Made by a program: the position numbers and the translations under genes | Shown here: one piece after another, positions 32,556-40,731 of the stretch | How positions within the stretch are numbered: position 1 is the stretch's first letter | Layout: the number at the start of each line of letters is the position of its first letter | Notes under the pieces: model-generated | Database searches by the model: none | What the model was told of the DNA's origin: nothing | What the model saw: only the letters and a program-made list of their open reading frames with translations | Source of the DNA: Paenibacillus glycanilyticus | GTDB lineage: Bacteria; Bacillota; Bacilli; Paenibacillales; Paenibacillaceae | DNA: 64,000 nucleotides | Assembly: GCF_023715145.1 (NCBI RefSeq) | Contig: NZ_JAMBNP010000001.1 | Coordinates: forward strand, 682,001-746,000 | Direction: 5' to 3'

Positions 32556-33613
32556 TGGATCGATTCTGGACAGGTAAGAAGGTGTTCGTTACCGGTCATA
32601 CCGGCTTTAAAGGAAGCTGGCTCTGCGCCGTGTTGAAGCATCGCGGGGCGGAAGTGACCGGCTACTCCCTGCCCGCTTCTACAACGCCAAATTTGTCGGA
32701 ATGCCTGTCGCTCGATATGACAACCGTGACTGGCGATATTACGAGCCCGGCGGCAATAGCGGAGGCCTTGTCCGTGCATAAGCCGGATATCGTCTTCCAT
32801 CTTGCCGCGCAAGCGCTCGTCCGCGACAGCTATCGCGACCCGCTGGGGACGTTTTTCACCAATGCGTACGGCACGGCAGCCTTGCTGGATGCTGCCCGCA
32901 ACTCCCCGTCAGTGAAGGCGATCATTAATATTACGACGGATAAAGTCTACGAGAATAAGGAATCGTCCAAAGGCTACGCGGAAGACGACCCGTTAGGCGG
33001 TTACGATGCCTACAGTGCCAGCAAAGCCTGCTCGGAGATTATTACGGCCAGCTATCGGGATTCCTTTCTTAAGCCGCTGTCCAAACGTATTGCGACAGCA
33101 CGGGCAGGCAATGTCATTGGCGGAGGAGATTGGTCGGCGGAACGAATCGTACCGGATCTTATTCGGAGCATCACCTCCGGTCAGCAGCCGGTTCTCCGGA
33201 ACCCGAATGCCATTCGTCCCTGGCAGCATGTGCTTGAGCCCCTCTACGGCTATATCCTGCTGGCCGAGAAGCTGTGGGAGAATGAGCAATTCAGCGGAGC
33301 CTGGAATTTCGGGCAGACCGTGAATCAAGGCGTTACCGTCGGCGAATTAGCAGCACGGCTTATCCGGGAATGGGGTGATCTCCCGCAGTTTGCCTACGAT
33401 AAAGGCGAGCAGCCCCATGAGACCCAAACCCTGCTGCTTAATTCCGATAAAGCCGTCCGGCTGCTTGGCTGGAGCTCCAGGCTGAGCTTTGACGAGACCC
33501 TGTCATGGACAAGAGACTGGTACCGCGCTTTCTATGGCGGCGATGATATGCGAGCCTTTACCTTTGCGCAAATCAAACAATATGAGCAATTGGAGGTGAA
33601 TCGCCTTGGCTAA
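32552..33613 (+). CDS. rfbG: CDP-glucose 4,6-dehydratase
   Basis: Converts CDP-glucose to CDP-4-keto-6-deoxyglucose; NAD+-dependent short-chain dehydrogenase fold. 353 residues from ATG 32552 (start overlaps rfbF stop). NAD loop VTGHTGFKGSWL, INITTDKVYEN (active-site Thr and Asp), and the YDAYSASKACSEI tyrosine-lysine pair are visible; RAGNVIGGGDWSAERIVPDL and RNPNAIRPWQHVLEP are diagnostic of RfbG. The next gene overlaps its 3' end by eight bases. Confidence 0.95.
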   Translation: MMDRFWTGKKVFVTGHTGFKGSWLCAVLKHRGAEVTGYSLPASTTPNLSECLSLDMTTVTGDITSPAAIAEALSVHKPDIVFHLAAQALVRDSYRDPLGTFFTNAYGTAALLDAARNSPSVKAIINITTDKVYENKESSKGYAEDDPLGGYDAYSASKACSEIITASYRDSFLKPLSKRIATARAGNVIGGGDWSAERIVPDLIRSITSGQQPVLRNPNAIRPWQHVLEPLYGYILLAEKLWENEQFSGAWNFGQTVNQGVTVGELAARLIREWGDLPQFAYDKGEQPHETQTLLLNSDKAVRLLGWSSRLSFDETLSWTRDWYRAFYGGDDMRAFTFAQIKQYEQLEVNRLG

Positions 33614-34838
33614 TGCCGTTTGCCGCTCCTGCAGCTATCCTCTCCGGCATCTGTTCGTTGATCTTCGGACTTCTCCTCTCTCCAATAACTTCCTCCGGCC
33701 GGAGCAGTTGAACCAAGGCACCCCCTATTATCCGCTTCGTGTTTTTGTATGCGAGTCCTGTCTGCTCGTCCAGCTGGAGCAATTTGAATCGCCTCAGGAA
33801 ATCTTTGAAGAATATGCTTATTTCAGCTCTTATTCCTCCAGCTGGCTCGCCCATGCCAAGCATTACGTCGATACGATCATTCCGCGCCTGTCCCTTGGCC
33901 GTTCTTCCTCTGTTGTGGAGATCGCGAGCAATGACGGGTATCTCTTGCAGTATTTCTCCCCCTATCAGATTCCGGTTCTCGGTATTGAACCCGCAAGAAA
34001 TGTGGCAAAGCAGGCAGAGGCAAAAGGCGTGCCCACCGTATCGGAGTTTTTCACATTGGCATTCGCCAAACAGCTCGCCCAGGAGCGGGGAAAAGCCGAT
34101 CTGATTATTGGCAACAATGTGCTTGCCCATGTTCCGGAGCTGCAGGATTTCGCCGCAGGCCTTAAGGAGCTGCTATCCCCCGCCGGAACCCTTACACTTG
34201 AATTCCCACATTTGCTGCGTTTGATGAAAGAAAATCAGTTCGATACGATTTATCACGAGCATTTCTCTTATTTATCGCTATTAAGCGTCACTCATCTATT
34301 TACGAGGTATGGCTTAACGGTCTATGACGTGGAAGAATGGCCGACGCATGGCGGTTCGCTGCGCGTATTCGTGAGGCATGCCGAGCATGCGGACCTCGCG
34401 GCAACGCCTCAAGTCGAGAGGATTATTAATGATGAGATCGGGTATGGCCTTCAGGATGTGACAACGTACTCCCGCTTCCCCGGGCAGGTGAAGACCATTA
34501 AGGAACAGGTATACAGCTTCCTGTTTCAGGCTTCCCGAGAGAACAAACGGGTCGTTGCTTACGGCGCGCCGGCGAAAGGCAATACCCTGCTTAATTACTT
34601 AGGCGTAGGTACCGATTATATCGACTACGCCGTGGATCGAAATCCTTACAAGCAGGGCTTATTTATGCCCGGCAGCCGGATTCCGGTCTACTCTCCTTCC
34701 AGAATTCAAGAGACCAAGCCGGATTACATCTTGATCCTGCCCTGGAATTTAAAGGAGGAGATTGAGCAGGAGCTGCTTCATGCGCGAGAATGGGGTGCCA
34801 AGCTGGTCGTCTGTATTCCGAGGCTGGAAATTTATTGA
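33606..34838 (+). CDS. Sugar C-methyltransferase (SAM-dependent, zinc-binding N terminus)
   Basis: Adds a methyl branch to a nucleotide-linked keto-deoxysugar. 410 residues from TTG 33606 with GGAGGTGA upstream. N-terminal zinc motif CRSC...CESC (Methyltransf_13), a SAM-binding domain starting VVEIASNDGYLLQYFSPY with DLIIGNNVLAHVPEL, and a C-terminal Methyltransf_14 domain (AYGAPAKGNTLLNYLGVG). This three-part layout is that of TylC3/NovU/YerE-neighbour type C-3 or C-5 methyltransferases. Given RfbF and RfbG, the likely substrate is a CDP-4-keto-6-deoxyhexose; position of methylation is not decided. Confidence 0.9.
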   Translation: MANAVCRSCSYPLRHLFVDLRTSPLSNNFLRPEQLNQGTPYYPLRVFVCESCLLVQLEQFESPQEIFEEYAYFSSYSSSWLAHAKHYVDTIIPRLSLGRSSSVVEIASNDGYLLQYFSPYQIPVLGIEPARNVAKQAEAKGVPTVSEFFTLAFAKQLAQERGKADLIIGNNVLAHVPELQDFAAGLKELLSPAGTLTLEFPHLLRLMKENQFDTIYHEHFSYLSLLSVTHLFTRYGLTVYDVEEWPTHGGSLRVFVRHAEHADLAATPQVERIINDEIGYGLQDVTTYSRFPGQVKTIKEQVYSFLFQASRENKRVVAYGAPAKGNTLLNYLGVGTDYIDYAVDRNPYKQGLFMPGSRIPVYSPSRIQETKPDYILILPWNLKEEIEQELLHAREWGAKLVVCIPRLEIY

Positions 34839-34854
34839 GGAAGGATGAAGCCGC

Positions 34855-35406
34855 ATGTTGTTTCACACTACATCTCTAGAAGGCGTTTATCTGATTGAAC
34901 CGGAGCGATTAACTGATAACCGCGGATTTTTTGCCCGTGCCTTCTGCCGTAATCAATTCAAGGAACGCGGACTCGAGGAGAATTTCCAGCAGTGGAGCAT
35001 CTCGAGCAATATCCATAAAGGAACGGTCAGGGGCATGCATTTCCAGAACCTTCCGTTTGCCGAATCCAAGATGATTCAATGCATTCAGGGCAGCGTCTAT
35101 GACGTCGTCGTGGATATCCGGAAAGGCTCCAAAACCTATGAGCAGTGGGAAGCTTTCCGGTTAAGCGGAGATAATCACCATATGCTCTATATCCCTCCCG
35201 GATATGCTCACGGTTTTCAGACGCTGGAGCCTCATTCCACTTTGTATTATCATATGTCCGGCATTTATGATCCCGCCGTGCAAAATGGTGCCCGCTATGA
35301 TGATCCCGCCTTTAAGATTGATTGGCCGTTCAAAGAAGATCCCGTCATAAGCGAACGCGACGCCCACCTCGCGCCTTGGAGAGATGAATATGCACTTGAT
35401 CTCTGA
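34855..35406 (+). CDS. dTDP-4-dehydrorhamnose 3,5-epimerase-like sugar epimerase (RmlC family)
   Basis: 183-residue cupin-type epimerase. The catalytic His is in STNI-like SSNIHKGTVRGMHFQ (GMHFQ), the base Tyr region is STLYYHMSGIYDP, and VYDVVVDIRKGSKTYEQWEA and IPPGYAHGFQTLEP are family signatures. Because the cluster makes CDP sugars and has no rmlA, rmlB or rmlD, it probably epimerises a CDP-4-keto-6-deoxy intermediate rather than dTDP-rhamnose. Overlaps the following acyltransferase gene. Confidence 0.9.
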   Translation: MLFHTTSLEGVYLIEPERLTDNRGFFARAFCRNQFKERGLEENFQQWSISSNIHKGTVRGMHFQNLPFAESKMIQCIQGSVYDVVVDIRKGSKTYEQWEAFRLSGDNHHMLYIPPGYAHGFQTLEPHSTLYYHMSGIYDPAVQNGARYDDPAFKIDWPFKEDPVISERDAHLAPWRDEYALDL

Positions 35407-35878
35407 ATCGGCCGCTATTTCACCGTTGTGCGATCTCGAGACCTCCAGCCGCGGCAGCACGCTTACGATTGGCGAGCATTCCATGATTGATGCTTTTGTG
35501 AAGGTGAAGTTTGCCGGAGGCACCGGCGATATTCAGCTGGGGCAATATGTGAATGTTAACTCCGGGACGGTTATCTACTCCGGAAACGGCGTTCAAATAG
35601 GCGACAACGTGCTTATCGCAGCCAACTGCACGTTTGCTCCCGTTAATCACGCGTACGAGGATCGGAACCGGCTGATCCGGGAGCAGGGCTTCCTGCGAAG
35701 CAAAGGCGGCATCACGATCGAGGATGATGTATGGATCGGGGCGAACTGTGTCATTCTTGACGGCACCTATATTCGGAAAGGTGCTGTTATCGGAGCCAAT
35801 TCGCTTGTACGCGGAACGCTTAAGGCTTACAGCATATATGCGGGAAACCCGATTCAGCTTAAGGGGGCCCGATTATGA
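35384..35878 (+). CDS. Acyltransferase with left-handed beta-helix (hexapeptide repeats)
   Basis: 164 residues, mostly hexapeptide repeats (QLGQYVNVNSGTVIYSGNGV, IGDNVLIAANCTFAPVNHAY, IEDDVWIGANCVILDGTYIR, KGAVIGANSLVRGTLKAYSI). The His in PVNHAY is the likely catalytic base. This is the NodL/LacA/WbbJ type of O- or N-acetyltransferase. It may acetylate the sugar made by the neighbouring enzymes or the finished glycan. Start at 35384 or the next ATG 35390, which has better spacing to GGAG. The stop overlaps the next ATG. Confidence 0.9.
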   Translation: MNMHLISESAAISPLCDLETSSRGSTLTIGEHSMIDAFVKVKFAGGTGDIQLGQYVNVNSGTVIYSGNGVQIGDNVLIAANCTFAPVNHAYEDRNRLIREQGFLRSKGGITIEDDVWIGANCVILDGTYIRKGAVIGANSLVRGTLKAYSIYAGNPIQLKGARL

Positions 35879-36714
35879 CCGGGACCGCGACCGGGACCGC
35901 GACCGGGACCGCGACTGTGATTGGCGCAAACGGATTTGTGGGCTCTTATCTGACTGCCAAGCTGCAAAAGCTTGGCTTTCATGTTTTTTGCCCGGATAAA
36001 GGAGATCTTTCTGTTTACTCCCGCCCTTTGGGCCATCTCTTCTATTGTGCCGGCATTACGGCGGATTTCCGTTCCCGCCCGTACGATGTGGTAGAGGCGC
36101 ATACCGGTTATATCAGCCGTCTGCTTCGCAGCGCCGAATTCGATTCCCTGCTCTATCTGTCAACAACGAGACTGTATCATCGCGCGGCATCTACAAGCGA
36201 AGAAGCTCCGCTGACGGTCAATCCCAATCATCGGGAGGATATCTATGCCTTATCCAAGCTAATGGGAGAATCCGTATGCTTGTGTTCGGGACGCGCCAAC
36301 GTCCGTGTCGCCCGGCTGTCCAATGTTGTTGGCGATGATTTTCGCTCCAGCAATTTCATTTACTCCGTCATGAATGACATAATAGCCAGGGGTTCCGTCA
36401 TGCTGCAGTCTGCGCTTGATTCGGAGAAGGATTATATTCGGGTCGAGGATGTCGTGGAGGCGCTTATTCAAATCGCGTTAAGCGGGAATCATTTTATATA
36501 TAACGTCGCAAGCGGAGTTAACCTTACCCATCAACAGCTGATTGATGCCTGGTCAGAAGTCCGGGAGTTTGAGCTTAAGCTCTCGCCCTCCGCCGTTCGC
36601 GTTGCCTTCGAACCTATTGACATCACGCGGATCCAGGAGGAGTTCGGCTTCCGGCCATCGCCTTGTCTGCCTGCCATACGGCAGCTATTTGTTGACCGAA
36701 ATACTAAAGCTTAA
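35875..36714 (+). CDS. NAD(P)-dependent sugar epimerase/reductase with repeat-extended N terminus
   Basis: 279 residues, extended SDR fold: TVIGANGFVGSYLTAKLQKL (nucleotide loop), LLYLSTTRLYHR and EDIYALSKLMGESVC (Tyr-Lys pair). As the last enzyme of the block it is the best candidate to reduce the 4-keto group of the CDP-sugar. Oddity: a 12-base unit occurs three times directly after the ATG, adding TGTATGTATGTA between Met and the Rossmann strand; without it the protein would begin MTVIGANGFVG, the normal family start. Translationally coupled to the acyltransferase. Confidence 0.85.
   Translation: MTGTATGTATGTATVIGANGFVGSYLTAKLQKLGFHVFCPDKGDLSVYSRPLGHLFYCAGITADFRSRPYDVVEAHTGYISRLLRSAEFDSLLYLSTTRLYHRAASTSEEAPLTVNPNHREDIYALSKLMGESVCLCSGRANVRVARLSNVVGDDFRSSNFIYSVMNDIIARGSVMLQSALDSEKDYIRVEDVVEALIQIALSGNHFIYNVASGVNLTHQQLIDAWSEVREFELKLSPSAVRVAFEPIDITRIQEEFGFRPSPCLPAIRQLFVDRNTKA
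35878..35913 (+). repeat. Tandem repeat, 12-base unit x3, in the epimerase start
   Basis: ACCGGGACCGCG occurs three times in perfect tandem, itself made of two similar hexamers (ACCGGG/ACCGCG). Slippage would change length in multiples of six bases, so the frame is kept. Confidence 0.97.
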
Positions 36715-36814
36715 CAGATTTTCGCGGACTCTTCTCTTTACAGTGCAACAATACCAAAGGCTGCTTCGTTATTATAGTTGCTATAGCAAAATTCAATCAA
36801 GAGGAGAGTCGTTC

Positions 36815-37786
36815 ATGAAAATAAAAGCAGTTCTACTATTGGCAGTATCCATGCTGCTTGTTTTTACCCTGGGACAAACTGTATTTGCTTTCAGCGATAC
36901 AAGTAAAGATCCGAACAAATCCAAGATTGAGGCCCTTGAGAAGCAAGGCGTTATCAAAGGCGATAAGGGCAATAAATTTAATTCCAACGGCAAGCTGACA
37001 TATGCAGCTGGCGTCTCGATGCTCGTAAAAGCCTTCCACCTGAACATTGACAACATCCGGTTCATCAAAGAGCCTAAAGTATCCGATTATTACCCGAACC
37101 TGAAAGACAATGCCTGGTACGCTGACGCGTTCATCATTGCGCAATACAACGGCCTTGAAGTACCTAAGAATGTAAAAGCTAATGATGAAATGACACGCGA
37201 GCAATTCGCTCATCATCTCTTCAAAGCGATTGTGAAGCAAGGCGATTTTGCCTTCATTGAGCTGTACATGACCATTAACGACGAGAAGAACGTGAACAAG
37301 GATTACATGGACAGCATCCAAAAGCTGCTTATCTCGAAAATCGCGACACTTGATAAGAAAAACAACTTCTATCCGAAGCAAAAAATTACACGCGGCGTTG
37401 CGGCAGGCTGGCTGTATGACGGCCTTGAATTCGTGAAAAATACACCTACAATTCCTGAGGTTCCTTCCGAGCCGGCTCCACAGCCGATTCAAGACCTTAA
37501 GCTGACTGTAACGTCGGTTAATAAAGACATCAACAAAGTAACGGTTACCGGTCAAGCGCCAAATCCGGGTTATGGCCTGCGCATTGCGGCAATCTCCTTC
37601 GTTGACGGTAAAGCGGTCATCAAGGTAGAGACGGTTCAACCCGATCCGAACAAAATGTATCCGCAAGTCATTACAGAAGTTAGCGCCTCTACCTATGTAG
37701 ATGCAGCCTTGAAACCCGTGCTGGCTCCCACAGAAGCTACTGCATCTGGAGACGCGGCAGTTAGCAGCCCAGCTTTGGCAAGCTAA
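36815..37786 (+). CDS. Secreted SLH-domain protein with PrcB_C-like C terminus
   Basis: 323 residues from ATG 36815 (GAGGAGAG upstream). A signal peptide (VLLLAVSMLLVFTLGQTVFA) is followed by about three SLH-type modules (KSKIEALEKQGVIKGDKGNK, SDYYPNLKDNAWYADAFIIA, MTREQFAHHLFKAI), then a Pro-rich linker and a domain of about 90 residues (LKLTVTSVNKDINKVTVTGQ, GYGLRIAAISFVDGKAVIKV) that resembles PrcB_C. SLH domains bind pyruvylated cell-wall polymer, so the protein is likely at the cell surface. It directly follows the glycan genes and has its own terminator. Confidence 0.85.
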   Translation: MKIKAVLLLAVSMLLVFTLGQTVFAFSDTSKDPNKSKIEALEKQGVIKGDKGNKFNSNGKLTYAAGVSMLVKAFHLNIDNIRFIKEPKVSDYYPNLKDNAWYADAFIIAQYNGLEVPKNVKANDEMTREQFAHHLFKAIVKQGDFAFIELYMTINDEKNVNKDYMDSIQKLLISKIATLDKKNNFYPKQKITRGVAAGWLYDGLEFVKNTPTIPEVPSEPAPQPIQDLKLTVTSVNKDINKVTVTGQAPNPGYGLRIAAISFVDGKAVIKVETVQPDPNKMYPQVITEVSASTYVDAALKPVLAPTEATASGDAAVSSPALAS

Positions 37787-37798
37787 TCACGCTTGACG

Positions 37799-37840
37799 AA
37801 AAGCCTCCCGGCCATTTACGAATGGCCGGGAGGCTTTTTT
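37799..37840. terminator. Terminator between SLH gene and ung
   Basis: AAAAGCCTCCCGGCCATT and AATGGCCGGGAGGCTTTT form an 18-bp perfect stem with T-run; serves both convergent genes. Confidence 0.92.
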
Positions 37841-37845
37841 ACATG

Positions 37846-38535
37846 CTATTCTTCCTCGGGCTGCTCCGGCAGACACCAATCAATCTCCGAACTGCCGAGG
37901 CTGCGCAAATGCTCGTTCACTCTCGAGAAGGGACGGCTGCCGAAAAATCCTCTGCGCGCCGCCAGAGGGCTTGGATGCGCCGACGAAATAACGGGATGCT
38001 TATCCGTATTTATAAAGGCCGCTTTATCTTGGGCATGCTTCCCCCACAGAATAAATACAACCGGTTTCTCCCGCTCGTTGAGCAGCCGGATAATCCGGTC
38101 GGTGAACTGTTCCCAGCCAAGCTTCTGATGCGAGTTAGGCTGACCCTCTTCCACCGTGAGAACGGTGTTGAGCAGCAGTACACCCTGCTTCGCCCATGTG
38201 AGCAATGAGCCGTGCCGGGGAATGGAGCAGCCGATATCCTCCTGCAGCTCCTTATAAATATTTCTTAGAGACGGCGGAATCGCGATCCCTTTCTGCACGG
38301 AAAAGCTAAGCCCGTGCGCTTGCCCTGGACCATGATACGGGTCCTGGCCAATAATGACGACCCTAGCCTGCTCATAAGAGGTCTGTTGAAGAGCGTTAAA
38401 GATATGCTCTACCTTCGGATACACGGTCTTTGTCGCATAAAAATCCTCAAGCTGCCCGGCCATCTGTTTGAAATAAGGCTCGTCCATCTCGGGACGCAGC
38501 AGCTCTGCCCAATCGTTATTCAGCTGAAAATCCAT
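37846..38535 (-). CDS. ung: Uracil-DNA glycosylase
   Basis: Removes uracil from DNA, first step of base-excision repair. 229 residues. Family 1 motifs: [20 protein letters not shown] (catalytic Asp and uracil-binding Tyr), [18 protein letters not shown], and [18 protein letters not shown] (His loop and intercalating region). Length and motifs are typical; starts [13 protein letters not shown]. The RNase H-like gene upstream ends 13 bases before it, so the two may be co-transcribed. Confidence 0.96.
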   Translation of the reverse strand: MDFQLNNDWAELLRPEMDEPYFKQMAGQLEDFYATKTVYPKVEHIFNALQQTSYEQARVVIIGQDPYHGPGQAHGLSFSVQKGIAIPPSLRNIYKELQEDIGCSIPRHGSLLTWAKQGVLLLNTVLTVEEGQPNSHQKLGWEQFTDRIIRLLNEREKPVVFILWGKHAQDKAAFINTDKHPVISSAHPSPLAARRGFFGSRPFSRVNEHLRSLGSSEIDWCLPEQPEEE

Positions 38536-38548
38536 CTGTCGTTCTCCC

Positions 38549-39226
38549 TTATTTTCTCCCGAAGTCCGCGCGTATTTCTCCCCATTCTTCCGTATTCCAT
38601 TTGACGACTTTATTCGAATACGTGTTGCTGCGCAGCCAATCCAGCGCCCAATCGGCCAGCTCCCAGATTTGCTTCGTTGAAGCGTCTCTTACCAGGCTCG
38701 ATGCGATCTTCTTATTCCGCAGCCAGCTTAATGCCGTCCGCGAATCGCTGTAGACCGTCTGCGCGCTTCCCTTTTTCTTCAGATAGTCCAGCGCGTGAAC
38801 AACGGCAATAAACTCGCCCAGATTGTTAGTACCGTTCGGAATGGGACCCACGTAGAACAGGATATCCCCGGTTTGAGTATCCACCCCTTTATATTCCACC
38901 GGCCCTGGATTGCCCCGTGTGCCAACGTCAACGGAGATGCTGTCATAATCAATCTCCTGCTCTTCCGCCGCCGCTGGTACCGATTTGGAGGCGTAGGATG
39001 AAGCTTTGCTTCGGACCGGAGACGAGGATGCTGAGGCTGTCGTTTTCCCTTGGCCCCAATGCTTCTTCCAGCCTTCCTTATAAGCAGCCTCCGCTTTGTC
39101 CTTGGATTCAAAGGATTTATATTTCGCTTCCGGATACCCGTTCACCTGTGCCTGGCACTCCGGCCAGCTCTTGTACACGCCCGGCTGCTTGCCTACCCAG
39201 ACGACATAATGTTTGCTACCTGCCAT
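38549..39226 (-). CDS. Ribonuclease H family protein with viroplasmin-like N terminus
   Basis: 225 residues. Residues about 5-50 are a caulimovirus viroplasmin-like nucleic-acid-binding domain ([40 protein letters not shown]). A variable Ser/Ala-rich linker follows. The RNase H domain has the acidic residues in [13 protein letters not shown] (Asp), [15 protein letters not shown] (Glu) and [12 protein letters not shown] (Asp), with a later Asp in LADWALDW. Such proteins cleave the RNA strand of RNA:DNA hybrids. Located just upstream of ung. Confidence 0.92.
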   Translation of the reverse strand: MAGSKHYVVWVGKQPGVYKSWPECQAQVNGYPEAKYKSFESKDKAEAAYKEGWKKHWGQGKTTASASSSPVRSKASSYASKSVPAAAEEQEIDYDSISVDVGTRGNPGPVEYKGVDTQTGDILFYVGPIPNGTNNLGEFIAVVHALDYLKKKGSAQTVYSDSRTALSWLRNKKIASSLVRDASTKQIWELADWALDWLRSNTYSNKVVKWNTEEWGEIRADFGRK

Positions 39227-39307
39227 CCATGAACCACCTTTACATTCAACATTGTCTTCCTATTGTAATGGATTAAAGGACAATCATCCATACCGGATAT
39301 TCCACGT

Positions 39308-39353
39308 AAAAACCCCTTTCGCCTGGCCGCGAGACCAAACGAAAGGGGTTTAT
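39308..39353 (-). terminator. Terminator of the tRNA cluster
   Basis: AAACCCCTTTCG and CGAAAGGGGTTT form a 12-bp stem; minus-strand T-run (from AAAAA at 39309) lies downstream of tRNA-Leu. Confidence 0.85.
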
Positions 39354-39385
39354 CTTATAAATCCTATGTAGTTCAAGAAAAATGG

Positions 39386-39471
39386 TGCCGAGGACGGGAA
39401 TCGAACCCGTACGGTGGTCACCCACCGCAGGATTTTAAGTCCTGTGCGTCTGCCAGTTCCGCCACCCCGGC
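39386..39471 (-). tRNA. tRNA-Leu (TAA)
   Basis: 86 bases with a long variable arm, as for leucine. Acceptor GCCGGGG/CCTCGGC, anticodon loop with TAA, T-loop GTTCGATTC. The 3' CCA is not encoded. Third in the fMet-Ile2-Leu cluster. Confidence 0.95.
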
Positions 39472-39495
39472 ATTTTGTGTTGATGCTTCAAATGG

Positions 39496-39569
39496 TGGGC
39501 CCTGAGGGACTCGAACCCACGACCAATCGGTTATGAGCCGACCGCTCTAACCAACTGAGCTAAGGGCCC
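39496..39569 (-). tRNA. tRNA-Ile2 (CAT, lysidine type)
   Basis: Acceptor GGGCCC/GGGCCC with TTAGCTCAG D-arm and anticodon loop CTCATAA. The anticodon reads CAT, but the body (GGTCGGCTCATAACCGATT, then GGTCGTGGGTTCGAGTCC) matches the Ile2 tRNA of bacilli, whose wobble C is converted to lysidine by TilS, and not elongator Met. Confidence 0.88.
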
Positions 39570-39605
39570 TCGTAAAACGCCACAATCACGTTTCAAACGA
39601 GTGGT

Positions 39606-39682
39606 TGGTTGCGGGGGCAGGATTTGAACCTGCGGCCTTCGGGTTATGAGCCCGACGAGCTACCGAGCTGCTCCACCCCGCG
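39606..39682 (-). tRNA. tRNA-fMet (CAT, initiator)
   Basis: 77 bases including an encoded CCA. It shows the initiator hallmarks: a mismatched first pair (C1 with A72) and three G:C pairs beside the anticodon loop (CGGGCTCATAACCCG). First tRNA after the promoter. Confidence 0.95.
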
Positions 39683-39727
39683 ATATCCATTTGTGTAAGT
39701 CATCAAATTGAAATGGCGACATCAATT

Positions 39728-39757
39728 AATATACTACACACCCATATGCACAGTCAA
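39728..39757 (-). promoter_or_regulatory. Promoter of the tRNA cluster
   Basis: On the minus strand TTGACT (39757-39752) and TATATT (39733-39728), 18 bp apart, about 45 bases upstream of tRNA-fMet. Confidence 0.75.
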
Positions 39758-39834
39758 GCATTTATTTCTCTTTCGAGGAAAAAATATGTACGGCTCTTAT
39801 TTTGGCATATCGTTGTTCCCTCTCCGTCATATGC

Positions 39835-39999
39835 TTACATAAGAAAGCGTACGCCATAACGGCCTTTTCTCGAGCGGAAAACCTCGATTTCCTGCGGGCA
39901 TTCATACCCGTAGACCCACCAGTCGTTCTCCATTCTCCTTACAAGACACCCAGCCTGAAATTTGGTTTCGTATAACCGTACCCAATATATCCATCTCAT
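39835..39999 (-). CDS. Small hypothetical protein, 54 residues
   Basis: Not recognised. Start ATG 39999 has GAGGAGGG eight bases upstream; the longer frame to 40047 would include that site. The protein (MRWIYWVRLYETKFQAGCLV, then YGYECPQEIEVFRSRKGRYG) is rich in aromatic and basic residues with two Cys, which suggests a small nucleic-acid- or ligand-binding protein, but that is only composition. Lies between the tRNA cluster and the 2H phosphoesterase gene, divergent from the latter. Confidence 0.5.
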   Translation of the reverse strand: MRWIYWVRLYETKFQAGCLVRRMENDWWVYGYECPQEIEVFRSRKGRYGVRFLM

Positions 40000-40160
40000 A
40001 ACGGATCCCTCCTCGGGATATATATTGCCCAAATTCGGTGAAATCAAGCAAATTGGGTATAATCAAATTAATAAGCCGATTTTTAATTCGCAAGTGAAAT
40101 ATAAGCACGGGATAGGGAAAACTTATACTTTCTTAGAATGGAATAAAGGAGCTGATGAGT

Positions 40161-40670
40161 ATGCTTTATGGAATTGCAGTTTTTCCTTCGCAGGCTGTAC
40201 AGGACTTCGCAAACAGCTGGCGTATTCGACATGATCCGCATTACTCGATCATTCCGCCGCATCTGACGGTCCGGGATAAAGAAGAGCTCTCGGACATTCA
40301 ATTGCCGGCCATAACCGAGCATCTGGAAGCTGTTGCTTCACAAACCAAGCCTTTTCAAATCCGGTTCAACCGCGTATCTTCCTTCTATCCCGCAAGTCAC
40401 GTGCTGTATTTGGCACTGGAGGATCCGGCACCGATGATCCGGCTCCATGAAGCGGTATGCAAAGGGCCGCTCCACGAGCCGGCACCAAACTTTGTCTATA
40501 CGCCTCATGTGACCATCGGGCAAAATATGCCGCCTGACGAGCTCCATGATCTGTACGGCAATCTTCGCATGTCTGCCGTTAACCTGACTTCGACGATTGA
40601 TCAGCTTCATCTGCTGCGCAAGACGGCCAGCGGAGTGTGGCATGTTGATAAATCCTTTCCGCTTATATGA
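40161..40670 (+). CDS. 2H phosphoesterase family protein (YjcG-like)
   Basis: 169 residues from ATG 40161 (AGGAG nine bases upstream; the ATG at 40155 is too near). Two H-x-T/S-x motifs, PPHLTVRD near residue 35 and TPHVTIGQN near residue 114, are the catalytic pairs of the 2H (LigT/YjcG) superfamily, which hydrolyses or ligates 2',3'-cyclic phosphates and related ends in RNA or nucleotides. The B. subtilis relative YjcG has this size. True substrate unknown. Single gene with a strong terminator. Confidence 0.87.
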   Translation: MLYGIAVFPSQAVQDFANSWRIRHDPHYSIIPPHLTVRDKEELSDIQLPAITEHLEAVASQTKPFQIRFNRVSSFYPASHVLYLALEDPAPMIRLHEAVCKGPLHEPAPNFVYTPHVTIGQNMPPDELHDLYGNLRMSAVNLTSTIDQLHLLRKTASGVWHVDKSFPLI

Positions 40671-40706
40671 AAAGAAGCCCGGCAGGATAACCTGCCGGGC
40701 TTCTTT
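40671..40706. terminator. Bidirectional terminator
   Basis: AAAGAAGCCCGGCAGG and CCTGCCGGGCTTCTTT form a 16-bp perfect stem between the 2H gene and the solute-binding gene, with no T-run beyond the stem. Confidence 0.85.
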
Positions 40707-40731
40707 CGTATTGCTTCGGACTTTAGTTGGA

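Noticed and set aside
35724..36102. Arg-Asp and Gly-Pro-Arg repeat proteins across 35878-35913
   Set aside because: These are the other reading frames of the 12-base repeat; only the frame with the epimerase motifs is coding.
30633..36714. dTDP-rhamnose cluster because of the RmlC-like gene
   Set aside because: rmlA, rmlB and rmlD are absent and the first enzymes are cytidylyltransferase and CDP-glucose dehydratase, so a CDP sugar is far more likely.
39496..39569. tRNA with CAT anticodon read as elongator tRNA-Met
   Set aside because: The body matches tRNA-Ile2 of bacilli, and a separate initiator tRNA-fMet lies beside it, so Ile2 with lysidine is the better call.
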